64,000 nucleotides of DNA from UBA11164 sp034376725 (lineage in GTDB: Bacteria; Pseudomonadota; Gammaproteobacteria; Xanthomonadales; Xanthomonadaceae): contig JAXMJH010000140.1 in the NCBI GenBank assembly GCA_034376725.1, positions 1-64,000 on the forward strand. Reading direction: 5' to 3'. The notes beneath the pieces are model-generated. The model did not search any database. It had not been told where the DNA came from and was given only the letters and a program-made list of their open reading frames with translations. Positions 16,063 through 25,093 of the stretch are shown here, piece after piece. Within the stretch, counting starts at the first letter, position 1, and each line of letters begins with the position of its first letter. A program made the translations under genes and the position numbers.

Positions 16063-16614
16063 TCAGTAGGCCACGACCAGCGCGGCGTCGAAGGCGCGGC
16101 CCTGGCTGGCGAGTTCGAAGCGGGCCTGCTGGAGGTGGTCGAGGTCTCTCAGCAGCGTGATGCGCTGTTGCCACAGTCGCGTCTGTTCGGCCGGGTCATC
16201 GGTCGGTTGGGCCAGTTGCAGGTCGATCAGTCGCAGCCGGTCCTCGATATCAAGGCCAAGCGCGGCCAGCGGTGCCGAAAACGGCAGGCCCTCACCGTGC
16301 GCGATGGACTGCTCCAGACGTGCCGACTCTGCGCGCAGGGCTGCGATGCGGGGATCGAGATCAACGCTCGACTGACCGGCAGGACCGACCGGCACTATCG
16401 CAGGGCGATCGGCCAGCGGCAGCACGGCAACCAGCGCCAGTGAGGCGGCAGCCAGCCACCAGGCCGGATGCGGCCGATGTCGCCGGCGATGCAAGCGCTG
16501 CGCCAGTTCCGGCCAGACGCTGCGCGATGGAGCTTCCAGGGGCAGGGCGGCGAAGGCGGTGGCGGCCGGAATCCCGGGCCGGCCGGTTTGGTCGGGACGG
16601 TGGCTGTCAGGCAT
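16063..16614 (-). CDS. Probable membrane anti-sigma factor
   Basis: A 183-residue protein with a short cytoplasmic N-terminal part, one transmembrane helix at about residues 52-68 (WWLAAASLALVAVLPLA), and a periplasmic part with predicted coiled coil (IAALRAESARLEQSI onwards). Its start overlaps the end of the sigma-factor gene by 8 bp. This topology and gene order fit a regulator that holds the ECF sigma factor at the membrane. No zinc-binding HxxxCxxC motif is present, so it is not a ZAS-type anti-sigma factor. The assignment rests mainly on context. Confidence 0.6.
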   Translation of the reverse strand: MPDSHRPDQTGRPGIPAATAFAALPLEAPSRSVWPELAQRLHRRRHRPHPAWWLAAASLALVAVLPLADRPAIVPVGPAGQSSVDLDPRIAALRAESARLEQSIAHGEGLPFSAPLAALGLDIEDRLRLIDLQLAQPTDDPAEQTRLWQQRITLLRDLDHLQQARFELASQGRAFDAALVVAY

Positions 16615-17206
16615 GGTGGCTTACCTCGGTTGGTGCGACTCCCAGCTCGGTGCGCAGACGCGCCAGTCCGCGCGCCAGCTGCGATTTCGAAAAACTTACG
16701 GTGCGGCCCAGCATCGCGGCGATCTCCGGATGCGTGTAGCCCTCGCCGTGGTACAGCCAGAGCACGCTCCGCGTGGCTTGCGGCAGCCGGTCGAGGGCGC
16801 GGATCAGCCGTGCGCCATCGGCCGCAGCGGGCGGCAGGCGGTCATCGGCCGGGTCGGACTCCGGCTCGGGCAGCTCGTCGGTGTACAGCAGCCGGCCGCG
16901 TTGGCGCAGCCGCATCAGGGTTTCGTTGACCGCGATCTGCCGCAGCCAGCCCCAGAACGGACTGTCGCCACGAAAATCGGAGAACTTGTCGATCAGTCTG
17001 AGCATGGTGTTCTGCAAAACCTCGAGTGCTTCTTCCGGATCGCCGGTCATGCGCAGGGCCAGCGTATAGATCGGTCGCTCGAAGCGGCGGTAGATGATTT
17101 CCAGCGCCGCTTCTTCGCCCTTGCGGGCGCGCGCCAGCAGGGCATCGGAAAGGTCGATGGCGAAGGCCGATTGCGCGCTCACGACTATCTGGATGCGCCA
17201 CGGCAT
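16607..17206 (-). CDS. ECF-type RNA polymerase sigma factor
   Basis: About 199 residues with the two ECF domains. Sigma region 2 is seen in LEIIYRRFERPIYTLALRMT through DKFSDFRGDSPFWGWLRQIA, and region 4 in LDRLPQATRSVLWLYHGEGY followed by the helix-turn-helix THPEIAAMLGRTVSFSKSQL. The ATG at 17206 has no good ribosome-binding site; a GTG nine codons later could also serve. It is the first gene of a three-gene operon with a membrane protein and a PDZ protein, which suggests control by an envelope signal. The target promoter is unknown. Confidence 0.88.
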   Translation of the reverse strand: MPWRIQIVVSAQSAFAIDLSDALLARARKGEEAALEIIYRRFERPIYTLALRMTGDPEEALEVLQNTMLRLIDKFSDFRGDSPFWGWLRQIAVNETLMRLRQRGRLLYTDELPEPESDPADDRLPPAAADGARLIRALDRLPQATRSVLWLYHGEGYTHPEIAAMLGRTVSFSKSQLARGLARLRTELGVAPTEVSHHA

Positions 17207-17307
17207 CGAACGGTCGCAGGGTCGGGAGGCGTCGAACCGTTCATGTCGTCGGGGCTGCGTCGGGTCGTCGAACGGTGCGTACGCCAGGCGCCGATGGCCA
17301 CGCGCGC

Positions 17308-18192
17308 TCAGCCGGGGAGGCTGTCCAGAAACTGGCGTATCGCCGCGCCGGTGGCGGTCGGGTCTTCGAGTTGTGGGTAGTGGCCCAGCCCGGACAGCCA
17401 CTCCAGCCGGGCGCCGGGAATCTCGGCGGCCAGCCGTTCGGCGATTGCCGCGACCGCGACCGGATCTTCCCGGCCCCAGAGCACGTGGGTGGGCAGGTCG
17501 AGCCGGCGCAGCGCGCCGATCCAGCGCCGCGCGAACCGGCGGCGCTCGTCGACATAGGCGATGGTTTGCGGCAGGCGCAGATGCCCGTCGCGGTGACGGA
17601 TCAGCGCCCACATCGCGTCGAGTTCCTCATCGGCAACCGGCTGGCCCAGAATGCGCCGCAGTTGAGCGATGAACAGCCGATGCGACGCCAGTCGACTGAA
17701 CACGCCCGACAGCGGCGAGCGCAGAAGTTTCTGCGATGGAGTCAACCGCGCCAGCTCGATATGGACGCTGCCGTTCATCAGCAGCAGGGATTTCGGTGTC
17801 ACGCCCAGCAGGCCGCGCTCGTGCCGGGCGCACAGCTCGGTCGCCACGCTGGTGCCCATGTCGTGGGCGACGATGTCGATCTCGCTCACGCCCAGAGCGC
17901 GCAGCAGCAGCACGACCACGTCGGCCTGTTCGAGCAGCGAGTAGCTGTAGTCGGCAGGTTTCTCCGACAGCCCGAATCCGGGCAGATCCAGTGCGATCAC
18001 CCGCCGGCCGGTCAGCGCCGGCAGTATCGGTCGCCAGTCCAGGCTGCTGCTCGGGAATCCGTGCAGCAGCAGGACGGCGCGGCGACCCTGGCCGGGCGCG
18101 GTATCCACGGCAAATACGTCAAGGCCGGCCAGCTCGATGAAGCGGCCGCCGTCACGCCAGGTCTCGATCAGCGGTGCAAGCGAATGGGTCAT
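17308..18192 (-). CDS. Alpha/beta hydrolase, dehalogenase or epoxide-hydrolase type
   Basis: A 294-residue single-domain alpha/beta hydrolase. The oxyanion segment HGFPSSSLDW lies near residue 44. The nucleophile elbow reads VAHDMGTS with Asp111 in the nucleophile position, as in haloalkane dehalogenases and epoxide hydrolases, not Ser as in esterases. The catalytic His is probably in SGLGHYPQLEDP near residue 275, and the GREDPV segment supplies the acid. There is no signal peptide. It sits 100 bp upstream of the sigma-factor gene on the same strand but need not belong to that operon. The natural substrate is unknown. Confidence 0.85.
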   Translation of the reverse strand: MTHSLAPLIETWRDGGRFIELAGLDVFAVDTAPGQGRRAVLLLHGFPSSSLDWRPILPALTGRRVIALDLPGFGLSEKPADYSYSLLEQADVVVLLLRALGVSEIDIVAHDMGTSVATELCARHERGLLGVTPKSLLLMNGSVHIELARLTPSQKLLRSPLSGVFSRLASHRLFIAQLRRILGQPVADEELDAMWALIRHRDGHLRLPQTIAYVDERRRFARRWIGALRRLDLPTHVLWGREDPVAVAAIAERLAAEIPGARLEWLSGLGHYPQLEDPTATGAAIRQFLDSLPG

Positions 18193-18256
18193 CGGCCCAG
18201 CCTACCGCAAGCGCCCGGGGCACGCCTGCCCGGGTCCCTGCGGCCGGCCTGTGGGC

Positions 18257-20497
18257 TCAGAAGGACATCCGGAATCCAACGAAGCCGGCCTGCGGTCGGC
18301 CGGGACGAGGGCCGGCGGGTCGCCGCGAGGAAATGTATTCCTCGTCGAACAGGTTCTCGACGCGGGCGAACACTTCCGCGTTGGCCGACAGCGTGTAGGC
18401 CGCGCTCAGATCGAACACCCAGGCCTGGTCGGTCGACTCGTTGGCGGGAATCGGCCCGCGGCCGGCCACCACGCGCATCGCATCGATATAGGTGCCGCCG
18501 AGCGTGGCGCGCCAGTTGCCGCCCGTCAGGCCGATCTCGCCGTGAAACATGTGCTCGGGCAGATAGGCCAGTTTGTCGCCTTTCTCCACCTCGCCGAATT
18601 CGTCGAACTCGCTGATGAAGGCGGTGCGGAACTCGGCGTCGGTGTAGGTGTAGTTGAACGACAGCGGCACGCCGATCGCCCAGTCGCGCGCCTGACCCAG
18701 GTCGTAGCGCAGGGTGCTTTCCACGCCGCGAATCCGGGTTTTGCCGCCGTCGAACTGATCGCCGATCACGCAGCCGCCGCCGCTGGATTCGGTGCAGGTG
18801 CCGACCAGATTGCTGTAGCGGTTCCAGAAGCCGACCACCTCGGCGCTCAGCGCATCGCCGAACCAGCGCATGCCGAATTCGCTGTTGGTGCTTTCCTCGT
18901 TGTCGGCGGTCGAGCCCGGCGCCGGTGGACTGAAACCGCGATGCACGCTGCCGAACACGGTCAGCCGCTCATCGACCAGATAGGTGATGCCCAGGCCGGG
19001 GGTGAATTCGGACACGGTGTTCTTGACGATTCGGGTCGGCGCCTGATCGCGGCCGGTGGGCGTGCGCACGAAATCGGTTCGGGTCAGGTCGATGGTTTCG
19101 AAGCGGCCGCCCGGGGTCACGATCCAGTTGCCGTAGCGGATTTCGTCCTGGAGATAGAACGCCCACGCCTCGGCTTCGCCGATGCGGTTGTCCTGGGTGC
19201 CGGGTTGCCGGTCGGTGGTCAGCACCAGGCGGCCGTTGTCCATCCGGTAGCTGTCCTGATCCTGGAAGCGGTCTTCCTCGTCTTCGTGGTAGCGGGCGCT
19301 GAACTCGACCTGATGCGAGACCGCGCCGGTGTCGACCTGCCAGCCAAGCACGGTCTGTACGCCCTGGCTTTCGTAGGCGCGGCGGTTGTTGCGCACGGTG
19401 AAGGCATTGTCGGGGCTGCTGGCACCCTTGATCCAGGCCATCTCCTGCGCGAAGGCATCGGGGTTTTCGACGATCTGCGAAATCGCCACGCCGTTGACCT
19501 GTTCGAGCTTGAACCAGTTGCGATCGAATTCGGTCTGGTAGGCCACGGTGGTCAGATCGAGATTGGGCAGGAACTCGATCCGGTGGCGGACTTCGTACTG
19601 ATTGTGATCGGTGGTGATGTTGTCCAGCTGCGAGCCGGCGTAGCGACGGTTCGGGCTGTCGCGGAAGTCTGCTTCGGTCAGGCCCAGATAGGTTTCGTTG
19701 GAATCCTGCTGGGTGTGGACGATCTTCAGCTCCAGCTCCTGGTAGATGTCGGCGTTGGGGTCGGAGGTGACCAGAAACTTGGCCAGGTAATCCTGCAGGT
19801 CGTAGCCGGTGTCGTCGCCTGACGGCCCGGCAAAGTCCAGATCCTTGAAGCCATCGGTGTCCTGCTGGACGGTTTCCAGCAGGAAGCCGGTCTGCTCGGT
19901 TCGCCCACCCACCCAGGCGTGGCCGAGGATCGTGTCGTCGCTGCCGTAAGCGATATCGACCTTGCCGCTCAGTCGATCGGGTATCGGCGTGGACACCAGA
20001 TTGAGCGCGCCGCCGGTGGTGCGCGGGCCGGTCTTGATCGACGAGGAGCCCTTGCGCACTTCCACCGCGCTCATCCGGGCCATAGTCGGGAAGTAGTAGG
20101 CCGCCGGCGCGGCATAGGGTGCCGGCGACATCAGTACGCCGTCCTCCATCAGCGTGATGCGGCTGCTGCGGTCGGTGCCCGAACCACGGATGCCGATGTT
20201 GGGACGCAGCCCCAGGCCTTCCTCGTCAATGGCGTACACGCCGGGAATCTGCCGCAACACGCGATGCACATCGGTGTAGTTGAATTCTTCGAGTTTTTCG
20301 GAATCCAGGTAGTGAGCCGAACCAGCCACCTCCTGAGCCTTTTCGGCACTGCCGACCACCATCAGGCGGTCGAGTTTGGTGGCGAAGCTGTCGCGGTCGG
20401 CCACCTCGGCCAGGGCCGGATTCATGGCGATCATCAGCGCCAGGGCCAGCGGGGCGGGGCGGAGCGCGACGGTGCGAGAGCGGACGGTACGGTTCAT
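18257..20497 (-). CDS. FecA-like TonB-dependent outer-membrane receptor
   Basis: A 746-residue outer-membrane receptor, probably for a ferric siderophore or ferric citrate. It has a signal peptide (to about residue 30, PALAEV), a TonB-box-like DRLMVVG segment, a plug domain (about 55-170, with LRQIPGVYAIDEEGLGLRPN and RGSGTDRSS) and a beta-barrel ending in the aromatic residue F (GFVGFRMSF). The plug wording is characteristic of the FecA subgroup. There is no N-terminal STN signalling domain, so it should not drive its own sigma factor. A Fur-like box lies about 70 bp upstream. The ligand cannot be read from sequence. Confidence 0.9.
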   Translation of the reverse strand: MNRTVRSRTVALRPAPLALALMIAMNPALAEVADRDSFATKLDRLMVVGSAEKAQEVAGSAHYLDSEKLEEFNYTDVHRVLRQIPGVYAIDEEGLGLRPNIGIRGSGTDRSSRITLMEDGVLMSPAPYAAPAAYYFPTMARMSAVEVRKGSSSIKTGPRTTGGALNLVSTPIPDRLSGKVDIAYGSDDTILGHAWVGGRTEQTGFLLETVQQDTDGFKDLDFAGPSGDDTGYDLQDYLAKFLVTSDPNADIYQELELKIVHTQQDSNETYLGLTEADFRDSPNRRYAGSQLDNITTDHNQYEVRHRIEFLPNLDLTTVAYQTEFDRNWFKLEQVNGVAISQIVENPDAFAQEMAWIKGASSPDNAFTVRNNRRAYESQGVQTVLGWQVDTGAVSHQVEFSARYHEDEEDRFQDQDSYRMDNGRLVLTTDRQPGTQDNRIGEAEAWAFYLQDEIRYGNWIVTPGGRFETIDLTRTDFVRTPTGRDQAPTRIVKNTVSEFTPGLGITYLVDERLTVFGSVHRGFSPPAPGSTADNEESTNSEFGMRWFGDALSAEVVGFWNRYSNLVGTCTESSGGGCVIGDQFDGGKTRIRGVESTLRYDLGQARDWAIGVPLSFNYTYTDAEFRTAFISEFDEFGEVEKGDKLAYLPEHMFHGEIGLTGGNWRATLGGTYIDAMRVVAGRGPIPANESTDQAWVFDLSAAYTLSANAEVFARVENLFDEEYISSRRPAGPRPGRPQAGFVGFRMSF

Positions 20498-20568
20498 GGT
20501 GGTTTCTTTGTTGGTTGAGAGGGCGGGTGCGGCGAGAAGCCGCGAACAGAACGAACTCTAATGTAAAC

Positions 20569-20587
20569 GAGAATGATTCGCAATACA
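20569..20587. promoter_or_regulatory. Fur-like box upstream of the FecA-like receptor
   Basis: GAGAATGATTCGCAATACA matches 12 of 19 positions of the Fur consensus, with the left half nearly perfect. It lies about 72 bp before the receptor start. The rest of the 327-bp gap to qmcA holds no gene. Confidence 0.6.
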
Positions 20588-20824
20588 TGTAGGGTTGGCA
20601 GATGCTCGCGGGTCAGCCGGATCGCGGTGGGTGGCCTTCAGCAACGGTCTGGCGATGCGCCAGCGGCCTTGATGCGGCATCGCACGGGCCGAGGCGAGTG
20701 GGCATTCGACCGGGCGCGGGGGCGGACGTCAGCCGCCGTCATCCGCTGGCGATGGGATCGCGACCGCGCACGTTTGGTGGCCGGTGCGCTCGGCTATGAT
20801 GCGGACTCAAACCAGGAGGGCGGA

Positions 20825-21787
20825 ATGGAAATCTTCACGATTGTGCTGCTGCTGTTCGCCGTGATTACCGTGTTCAAGGGCGTGCGCGTGGTGCCGCAGG
20901 GGTATGAGTGGACGGTGGAGCGTTTCGGCCGCTACGAGCGCACGCTGGAGCCGGGGCTGGGCTTCACCATCCCGTGGGTCGAGGGCATTGGCCGCAAGCT
21001 GAACATGATGGAGCAGGTGCTCGATGTGCCGTCGCAGGAGGTGATCACTCGCGACAACGCGGTGGTGCGCGTCGATGGCGTGGTGTTCTTCGAGGTCCTG
21101 GACGCAGCCAAGGCGGCCTACCAGGTGGCGCAACTGGAAATCGCCATTCTCAATCTGACCATGACCAACACCCGCACGGTGCTGGGCTCGATGGATCTGG
21201 ACGAATCGCTGTCCAAGCGCGACGAGATCAACGCCCGGCTGCTGTCGGTGGTCGACGAGGCCACCCACCCGTGGGGCGTCAAGGTCAACCGGATCGAGAT
21301 CAAGGATATCCAGCCGCCGCGCGATCTGATCGATTCGATGGCCCGGCAGATGAAGGCCGAGCGCGAGAAGCGCGCCAATATTCTCGAAGCCGAAGGGTTC
21401 CGCGCGGCGGCTATTCTCAAGGCCGAGGGCGAAAAGCAGGCCGTCATGCTGGACGCCGAGGGCCGTCGCGAGGCGGCGTTCCGCGATGCCGAAGCGCGCG
21501 AACGTCTGGCCGAGGCCGAGGCGCGCGCCACCACGCTGGTGAGCGACGCCATTGCCCAGGGCGACGTGCAGGCGATCAACTATTTCGTGGCGCAGAAGTA
21601 CGTCGAGGCGCTGACCGCATTCGCCACTTCGCCCAATCAGAAAACCCTGCTGCTGCCGATGGAAACCACCGGCATTCTCGGCTCGCTGGCCGGGATGATC
21701 GAACTGGCCAAGGCGGCTGGTGATGATCGCAGGTCGGCCGGGCCGTCGGCGCCGCCTCAGCCGCGCAACCCGTTCACCGTGGAGTGA
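20825..21787 (+). CDS. qmcA: SPFH/stomatin-family membrane protein, QmcA-like
   Basis: A 320-residue protein with one N-terminal membrane helix (residues 3-20) followed by an SPFH (band 7) domain (about 22-180: VPQGYEWTVERFGRY, VITRDNAVVRVDGVVFFEV) and a long charged coiled coil (about 175-265: REKRANILEAEGFRAAAILK). It forms large membrane-associated rings or microdomains and modulates the FtsH protease in relatives. The start at 20825 follows GGAGGGCGG. It is coupled to the NfeD-type gene behind it, the usual partner (qmcA-ybbJ in E. coli). Confidence 0.9.
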   Translation: MEIFTIVLLLFAVITVFKGVRVVPQGYEWTVERFGRYERTLEPGLGFTIPWVEGIGRKLNMMEQVLDVPSQEVITRDNAVVRVDGVVFFEVLDAAKAAYQVAQLEIAILNLTMTNTRTVLGSMDLDESLSKRDEINARLLSVVDEATHPWGVKVNRIEIKDIQPPRDLIDSMARQMKAEREKRANILEAEGFRAAAILKAEGEKQAVMLDAEGRREAAFRDAEARERLAEAEARATTLVSDAIAQGDVQAINYFVAQKYVEALTAFATSPNQKTLLLPMETTGILGSLAGMIELAKAAGDDRRSAGPSAPPQPRNPFTVE

Positions 21788-21792
21788 TGGCG

Positions 21793-22239
21793 ATGGAATG
21801 GATGGCGAGCGGATGGTTCTGGTGGGCGCTTGCTTTGGCGCTGCTGGCCGCAGAGGCGATAGCGCCGGGCATCTTCCTGATCTGGCTGGGACTGGCGGCG
21901 GCGGCCACGGGTGTGATTCGGTTGATCGTTCCCGGCCTGGATGTTGCCGCGCAGTGGATGGTGTTCTCGGTGTTTTCGGTGATCGCCGTGGTGGTTGCCT
22001 GGCGATTGCGTGCGACCCACCCGAACAGCGTGACCGATAAACCGCTGCTCAATCGTCGCGGCGAGCAGCTGGTCGGCCGGGTGCTGGTGCTCGATCAGGC
22101 CATCGTCAACGGCCGCGGCCGGGTCAAGGTCGGCGATGCGTTCTGGCCGGTCACCGGCGAGGAGCTGCCGGAGGGCACCCGCGTCCAGGTGGTCGCTGTG
22201 GCGGACATGACGCTGAAGGTGCGGCCGGAACCGGAATGA
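21793..22239 (+). CDS. NfeD-family membrane protein, partner of QmcA
   Basis: About 148 residues: three or four hydrophobic helices in the first 75 residues, then a soluble OB-fold domain (about 85-148, LVGRVLVLDQAIVNGRGRVK and GEELPEGTRVQVV) typical of short NfeD proteins. The ATG at 21793 sits 8 bases after GGAG. Another ATG at 21787 overlaps the qmcA stop as TGATG and is also possible. Translational coupling and family knowledge indicate that it assembles with the SPFH protein in the inner membrane. Confidence 0.88.
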   Translation: MEWMASGWFWWALALALLAAEAIAPGIFLIWLGLAAAATGVIRLIVPGLDVAAQWMVFSVFSVIAVVVAWRLRATHPNSVTDKPLLNRRGEQLVGRVLVLDQAIVNGRGRVKVGDAFWPVTGEELPEGTRVQVVAVADMTLKVRPEPE

Positions 22240-22359
22240 TTGCGCTGTGGGGCCTGTCGGGCCGTTGGCGGTTCGGTCGACGCCGGCCCGGTCCGCCGGG
22301 TGCCGGCAGGCCCGAGGCAGACAGGCCCGAGGCAGGTGAGCACGAGACTTGAGTTTCAT

Positions 22360-22378
22360 GGTAATGAGAATTATTATC
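22360..22378. promoter_or_regulatory. Fur box upstream of the ferric ABC transporter genes
   Basis: GGTAATGAGAATTATTATC matches 16 of 19 positions of the Fur consensus palindrome. It ends 44 bp before the binding-protein start, a position where bound Fur would block transcription under iron-rich conditions. This is the strongest operator seen in the window. Confidence 0.85.
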
Positions 22379-22422
22379 ATAAAGCCCGTCCAAGATCTGC
22401 CACCGATCTCCCTGGAGTTGCC

Positions 22423-23469
22423 ATGAACATCTTTCAGTTTTGTACTCCGCTACTTATGTGCGCTCTGCTCGCCGCCTGTGGGCAGTCCCAACCGCCAGCG
22501 GACGATACGGCCACCGCACCGGAATCCGCGCCAGCGACCGAGCTGGTGGTCTATTCCGAGCGCCGCGAACCGCTCATCCAGCCGGTATTCGACCGTTATC
22601 GCGAACAGACCGGCGTGACGGTCCGGTATCTCACCGACAGCGCGCCCGTGCTGATCGAACGACTTGCCGCCGAGGGTGCCGACACGCCCGCCGATATTTT
22701 CCTGTCGGTCGACGCCGGCAGCCTGTGGCAGGCCAGCGAGCGCGGCCTTCTCGCCGAGTTGGATTCGGCCGAGATCGATCGCGTGATCCCTGCCAACCTG
22801 CGCGATCCGGACGACCAGTGGACCGCCCTGTCGCTGCGCGCCAGAACGATCGTTTACTCGACCGAGCGGGTCGAACCCGGCAGTCTGGAAAGTTATGAAG
22901 GCCTGGCGGACGAAAAATGGCGAGGACGGCTGTGTCTGAGGACTTCCAAGAAGGTCTACAACCAGTCGCTCACCGCCACCCTGATCGAGCGACTGGGTGC
23001 CGAGCGCACTGAACAAATCCTGCGCGGCTGGGTCGACAACCTCGCCACCGCGCCGTTTGCCGATGACACCGCGCTGATCATGGCCATCGCCGCGGGTCAG
23101 TGCGACGTCGGACTGGTCAACACCTACTATCTGGGTCGTGCCCAGGCGGAGAATCCGGACCTGCCGGTCGCCGTGTTCTGGCCGAACCAGAGCGACGCCG
23201 GCGTGCACGTGAATATTTCCGGTGCCGGTATCGTCGCCGAATCCGGCAACAAGGCCGAAGCCAAGCGGTTGCTGGAGTGGTTGGTTTCCGAGCCGGCGCA
23301 GAAGCTGTTCGCCGAAGTCAACTTCGAGTTTCCGGCGCGTCCGGGCATCGAGGTGCATCCGCTGGTTGCCGCCTGGGGCGAATTTGAATCCGACCCGGTG
23401 AATGTCTCGGTCGCCGGACAGCGACAGGCCGAAGCCGTGCAGTTGATGGATCGGGCGGGTTGGCGCTGA
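22423..23469 (+). CDS. Iron(III) ABC transporter substrate-binding lipoprotein, FbpA/FutA type
   Basis: A 348-residue periplasmic iron-binding protein. The signal peptide ends in the lipobox LAAC (Cys19), so it is probably a lipoprotein. The mature part begins ELVVYSERREPLIQPVFDRY, the standard opening of ferric-binding proteins, and contains the paired tyrosines of the iron site (VNTYYLGRA) and the closing segment SGAGIVAESGNKAEAKRLLEW split over the usual positions. A strong Fur box lies upstream, and a permease gene follows 14 bp downstream. No ATPase gene is adjacent. Confidence 0.93.
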   Translation: MNIFQFCTPLLMCALLAACGQSQPPADDTATAPESAPATELVVYSERREPLIQPVFDRYREQTGVTVRYLTDSAPVLIERLAAEGADTPADIFLSVDAGSLWQASERGLLAELDSAEIDRVIPANLRDPDDQWTALSLRARTIVYSTERVEPGSLESYEGLADEKWRGRLCLRTSKKVYNQSLTATLIERLGAERTEQILRGWVDNLATAPFADDTALIMAIAAGQCDVGLVNTYYLGRAQAENPDLPVAVFWPNQSDAGVHVNISGAGIVAESGNKAEAKRLLEWLVSEPAQKLFAEVNFEFPARPGIEVHPLVAAWGEFESDPVNVSVAGQRQAEAVQLMDRAGWR

Positions 23470-23483
23470 TAGTTCCGCGTTCG

Positions 23484-25085
23484 ATGCCGGCGGCGTTGGC
23501 GACAGCGCCGCGCGCCGGTCGCGGAACGCGCCATCTGGCCTGGCTGCTCAGCCTGCCGCTGGCGCTGCCGCTGATTTTTCTGGCCGCCAGCCTGACCGAG
23601 TGGCAGCCCGAACTGTGGTCGCACATCAGTCGCTACCTGTTGCCGCAGGCCACCGCCAATACCGTGTTGCTGGCGCTGCTGCTGGCCGTGCTGGTGTTGA
23701 TTCCCGGGCTGGGCTTTGCCTGGGCCAGCGCGCGCTACGAGTACCCCGGACGACGTTGGCTGGATTGGGCGCTGGTCCTGCCGCTGGCCATCCCTGGCTA
23801 TGTGGTGGCCTTCGTCTATGTCGGCCTGCTGGACTACGCCGGACCGGTGCAGAGCGCATGGCGTGGCTGGTTCGGCTCCGGGGCGGCGCTGCCCAATGGA
23901 CGGGGCCTGCTGGGCGCGGCCGTTCTGCTGTCGCTGGTGCTCTATCCCTATGTTTATTTGCTGGCCCGTGCGGCTTTCATCAGGCAGGGCGCGGCGGCAA
24001 TGGACGCCGCACGCAGCCTCGGGTATGGACCGCTGCAGGGCTTTCTGCGTGCGGTCTTGCCGCTGACCCGTCCGGCGTGGGTCGCCGGACTCACACTGGC
24101 CTTGCTGGAAGCGCTGGCGGATTTCGGCGCGGTGAGCATCCTCGGCGTGGACACGCTGACTACCAGCATCTACCGAATCTGGTTCGGCATGTACGCGCTG
24201 GGTACCGCCGCGCAACTGGCCTTGGGGCTACTGGGCCTGGTCGCTTTGGCCCTGTTGATCGAACGACTTGCCCGTGGCCGGGCCCGGTTCGCGCTGGCAG
24301 CGCCGGCGCCGCAGCCGCGCCGGCAGTTGGTCGGCTGGCGCGGTGCGGCACTGAGCGGGTTCGGCTGGCTGACCGTGTTGCTCGGCTTTGGCATCCCGGT
24401 CTGGCGGCTGGCCAGCTGGGCCTGGCAGGCGAGAGAGGCCTTGCCGCATGTCGCCGAGGCATCGGTCAATACCCTGGTGCTGGCGGCCATGGCCACCGGG
24501 CTGGTCATGGCCGGTGCGCTGGCGCTGGTGCTGATCGCCCGGCGCTGTCCGGCCGACCGTTCGGTCGAGACCGCCAGCTTCGTGGCCAATCTGGGCTATG
24601 CCGTGCCGGGCACGGTGCTCGCAGTGGCGGTGATGTTGATGCTGGTGCGGATTCAGAACTGGCTGTCGGCCGTCGAGCTTGGCCATGTCGCGCTGTCGTC
24701 CAGTCTGGTTGCGGTTCTGCTGGCGTTGTCGGTGCGCTTTTTCCGGGTCGGGCATGGTGCCGTGGAGGCGGCGTTCGCCAGTCTCCGGCCCAGCGTGATG
24801 GAAACCGCGCGTTTGCTGGAGCACTCGCCGCTGCGTCGCTTGCGCGCGGTCGTGCTGCCGCTGCTCAGGCCGGGGTTGGTCGCCGGTGCCCTGCTGTTGA
24901 TGGTCGAGGTGATGAAGGAGTTGCCGGCCACGCTGATGCTCCGGCCGTTCGGCTGGGACACGCTGGCGGTGCGGGTTTACTCGCACGCTGCCGAAGGACT
25001 GTGGCTTCAGGCAGCCTGGCCGGCGCTGCTGCTCTCGCTGATCGGACTGATTCCGGTGTGGTGGCTGGTCAGGCATCAGGGGTGA
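23484..25085 (+). CDS. Iron(III) ABC transporter permease, FbpB type
   Basis: About 533 residues with roughly twelve membrane helices arranged as two homologous halves, the fused double permease typical of ferric ABC importers. Each half contains an EAA-like coupling loop: AAMDAARSLGYGPLQGFLRA in the first and METARLLEHSPLRRLRAVVL in the second. The ATG at 23484 was chosen; a TTG at 23460 would overlap the preceding gene by 10 bp. The expected fbpC-type ATPase is missing, because the next gene is gcvT, so the energising subunit must be encoded elsewhere. Confidence 0.9.
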   Translation: MPAALATAPRAGRGTRHLAWLLSLPLALPLIFLAASLTEWQPELWSHISRYLLPQATANTVLLALLLAVLVLIPGLGFAWASARYEYPGRRWLDWALVLPLAIPGYVVAFVYVGLLDYAGPVQSAWRGWFGSGAALPNGRGLLGAAVLLSLVLYPYVYLLARAAFIRQGAAAMDAARSLGYGPLQGFLRAVLPLTRPAWVAGLTLALLEALADFGAVSILGVDTLTTSIYRIWFGMYALGTAAQLALGLLGLVALALLIERLARGRARFALAAPAPQPRRQLVGWRGAALSGFGWLTVLLGFGIPVWRLASWAWQAREALPHVAEASVNTLVLAAMATGLVMAGALALVLIARRCPADRSVETASFVANLGYAVPGTVLAVAVMLMLVRIQNWLSAVELGHVALSSSLVAVLLALSVRFFRVGHGAVEAAFASLRPSVMETARLLEHSPLRRLRAVVLPLLRPGLVAGALLLMVEVMKELPATLMLRPFGWDTLAVRVYSHAAEGLWLQAAWPALLLSLIGLIPVWWLVRHQG

Positions 25086-25093
25086 TGGGGCGG

